Position numbers and translations under genes: made by a program | Notes under the pieces: model-generated | What the model saw: only the letters and a program-made list of their open reading frames with translations | What the model was told of the DNA's origin: nothing | Database searches by the model: none | DNA from: Oreocharis arfaki | Taxonomy: Eukaryota > Chordata > Aves > Passeriformes > Paramythiidae | Reading direction: 5' to 3' | Assembly: GCA_013398015.1 (NCBI GenBank) | Contig: VZRR01008202.1 | Span: forward strand, 191,766-255,765 | Length of the DNA: 64,000 bases | Shown: positions 63,230 to 64,000 of the stretch, one piece after another | How the letters are laid out: every line of letters starts with the position of its first letter | Position numbering within the stretch: the stretch's first letter is position 1

Positions 63230-64000
63230 CTGGTAGGACAGAAGAATACAGAGGGTGGTTCTGTTAGGCTTTCAGATTTGGGAAACTGCTGTGGAGGAAC
63301 AATCACAACGCAGATTCTGCAAGCAAATAACAGTCATGAGCCATTTAAAAGTTATTTCAGAGGCCGTATCAGCAAGATACCAGTATTTAATTTCATTATG
63401 GAAAACTGAAAATCTGGAAGGCAGCATACAGGTGATACAATACATAGCATCTCACAGGCTGCCCAGGCCAAGAAGCAAAATCTCCACCACATGAGATCAG
63501 ACTAAGTTCACTGGTGTGATGCCTGAGTACTACCTGAGGTTAGTCATGCTGTGGATGATGTGCTGGATCCTCAGATGTGCTGGTGTGCTGTCAGCACCCT
63601 TTTCTCCACTGCAAAACTGTGAAAAATGTCTTTCTGTCTCTCAGAGCAACCACCACCCCGAAGTGCCATTGATCAGGTCAAGCTACCGTTAAACACAGCC
63701 AAACTGAGAGAAACAAACTGTAATTTGATCTGCAGAGACCAATAATCATCACACATCCCTGATCTACTGTACATATGAAATGGCACATTTAAACCATGCT
63801 GCCTCACTTCCACACTTCGGAAGACAGTGACTTGAGTGTCAGTGGGGGTTATGGATGGGGGCAGGAATCAGGGGAGGTCTGTGGCCTTGCTTTTAACTCA
63901 CTGTATGACCTTGAGTGAGTTGCTCCTTTGCTTTCCCTCCATGAACTGGAGCAAACAGCCTCCCCTCTCCCATCACTTCCTGGTTAGAGCAGGGCAGTGA
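63230..64000 (-). other. LSAMP: LSAMP intron, 3' end of the next upstream intron (partial)
   Basis: Sequence upstream of the 63229 acceptor in transcript direction. The last bases before the exon form a pyrimidine-rich tract ending in ccag. No exon is seen up to the window edge. Confidence 0.85.

Overview
The window is vertebrate nuclear DNA, almost certainly from a bird. It has exons split by introns with GT/AG borders, several truncated CR1-type LINE tails, a solo LTR and very sparse coding sequence. It matches the conserved GAP43-LSAMP neighbourhood, with two neuronal genes that converge. A passerine is possible, but I cannot prove the order or species from the sequence.

Layout: 1-3460 is the end of the last GAP43 intron. 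The terminal GAP43 coding exon is 3461-3549 on the + strand, followed by a pyrimidine-rich 3' UTR to a poly(A) signal at 4215. About 23 kb of non-coding DNA follows (4.24-27.2 kb), with CR1 fragments, a 437-bp solo LTR at 12633-13069 bounded by a 4-bp repeat, a purine-rich block and some GC-rich patches. From 27.2 kb to the right edge everything is LSAMP on the - strand. It comprises a proposed 7-kb 3' UTR with a poly(A) signal at 27255-27260, the terminal exon, a 22.9-kb intron, and three exons (58109-58257, 59194-59314, 63095-63229). Joined in frame, these encode the end of Ig domain 2, all of Ig domain 3 and the GPI-anchor signal of limbic system-associated membrane protein. Upstream LSAMP exons lie beyond the right edge.

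The most striking observation is that the LSAMP terminal exon appears twice, in two 590-bp copies (34269-34858 and 34860-35449) separated by one N. They differ at five positions that I can see. This looks like two overlapping contigs joined end to end without merging. One of the five differences changes the Asn expected to be the GPI-attachment residue to Lys in the right copy. A second assembly gap (38523-38889) sits in a GC-rich 20-bp minisatellite inside the large LSAMP intron.

GAP43 acts inside growth cones, and LSAMP is a GPI-anchored IgLON adhesion protein on the neuronal surface. They are neighbours by conserved synteny and show no operon-like relationship. I found no tRNA, rRNA, CRISPR array or convincing extra protein-coding gene, and no system that is clearly new to biology. 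The remaining observations are assembly, regulatory and repeat features.
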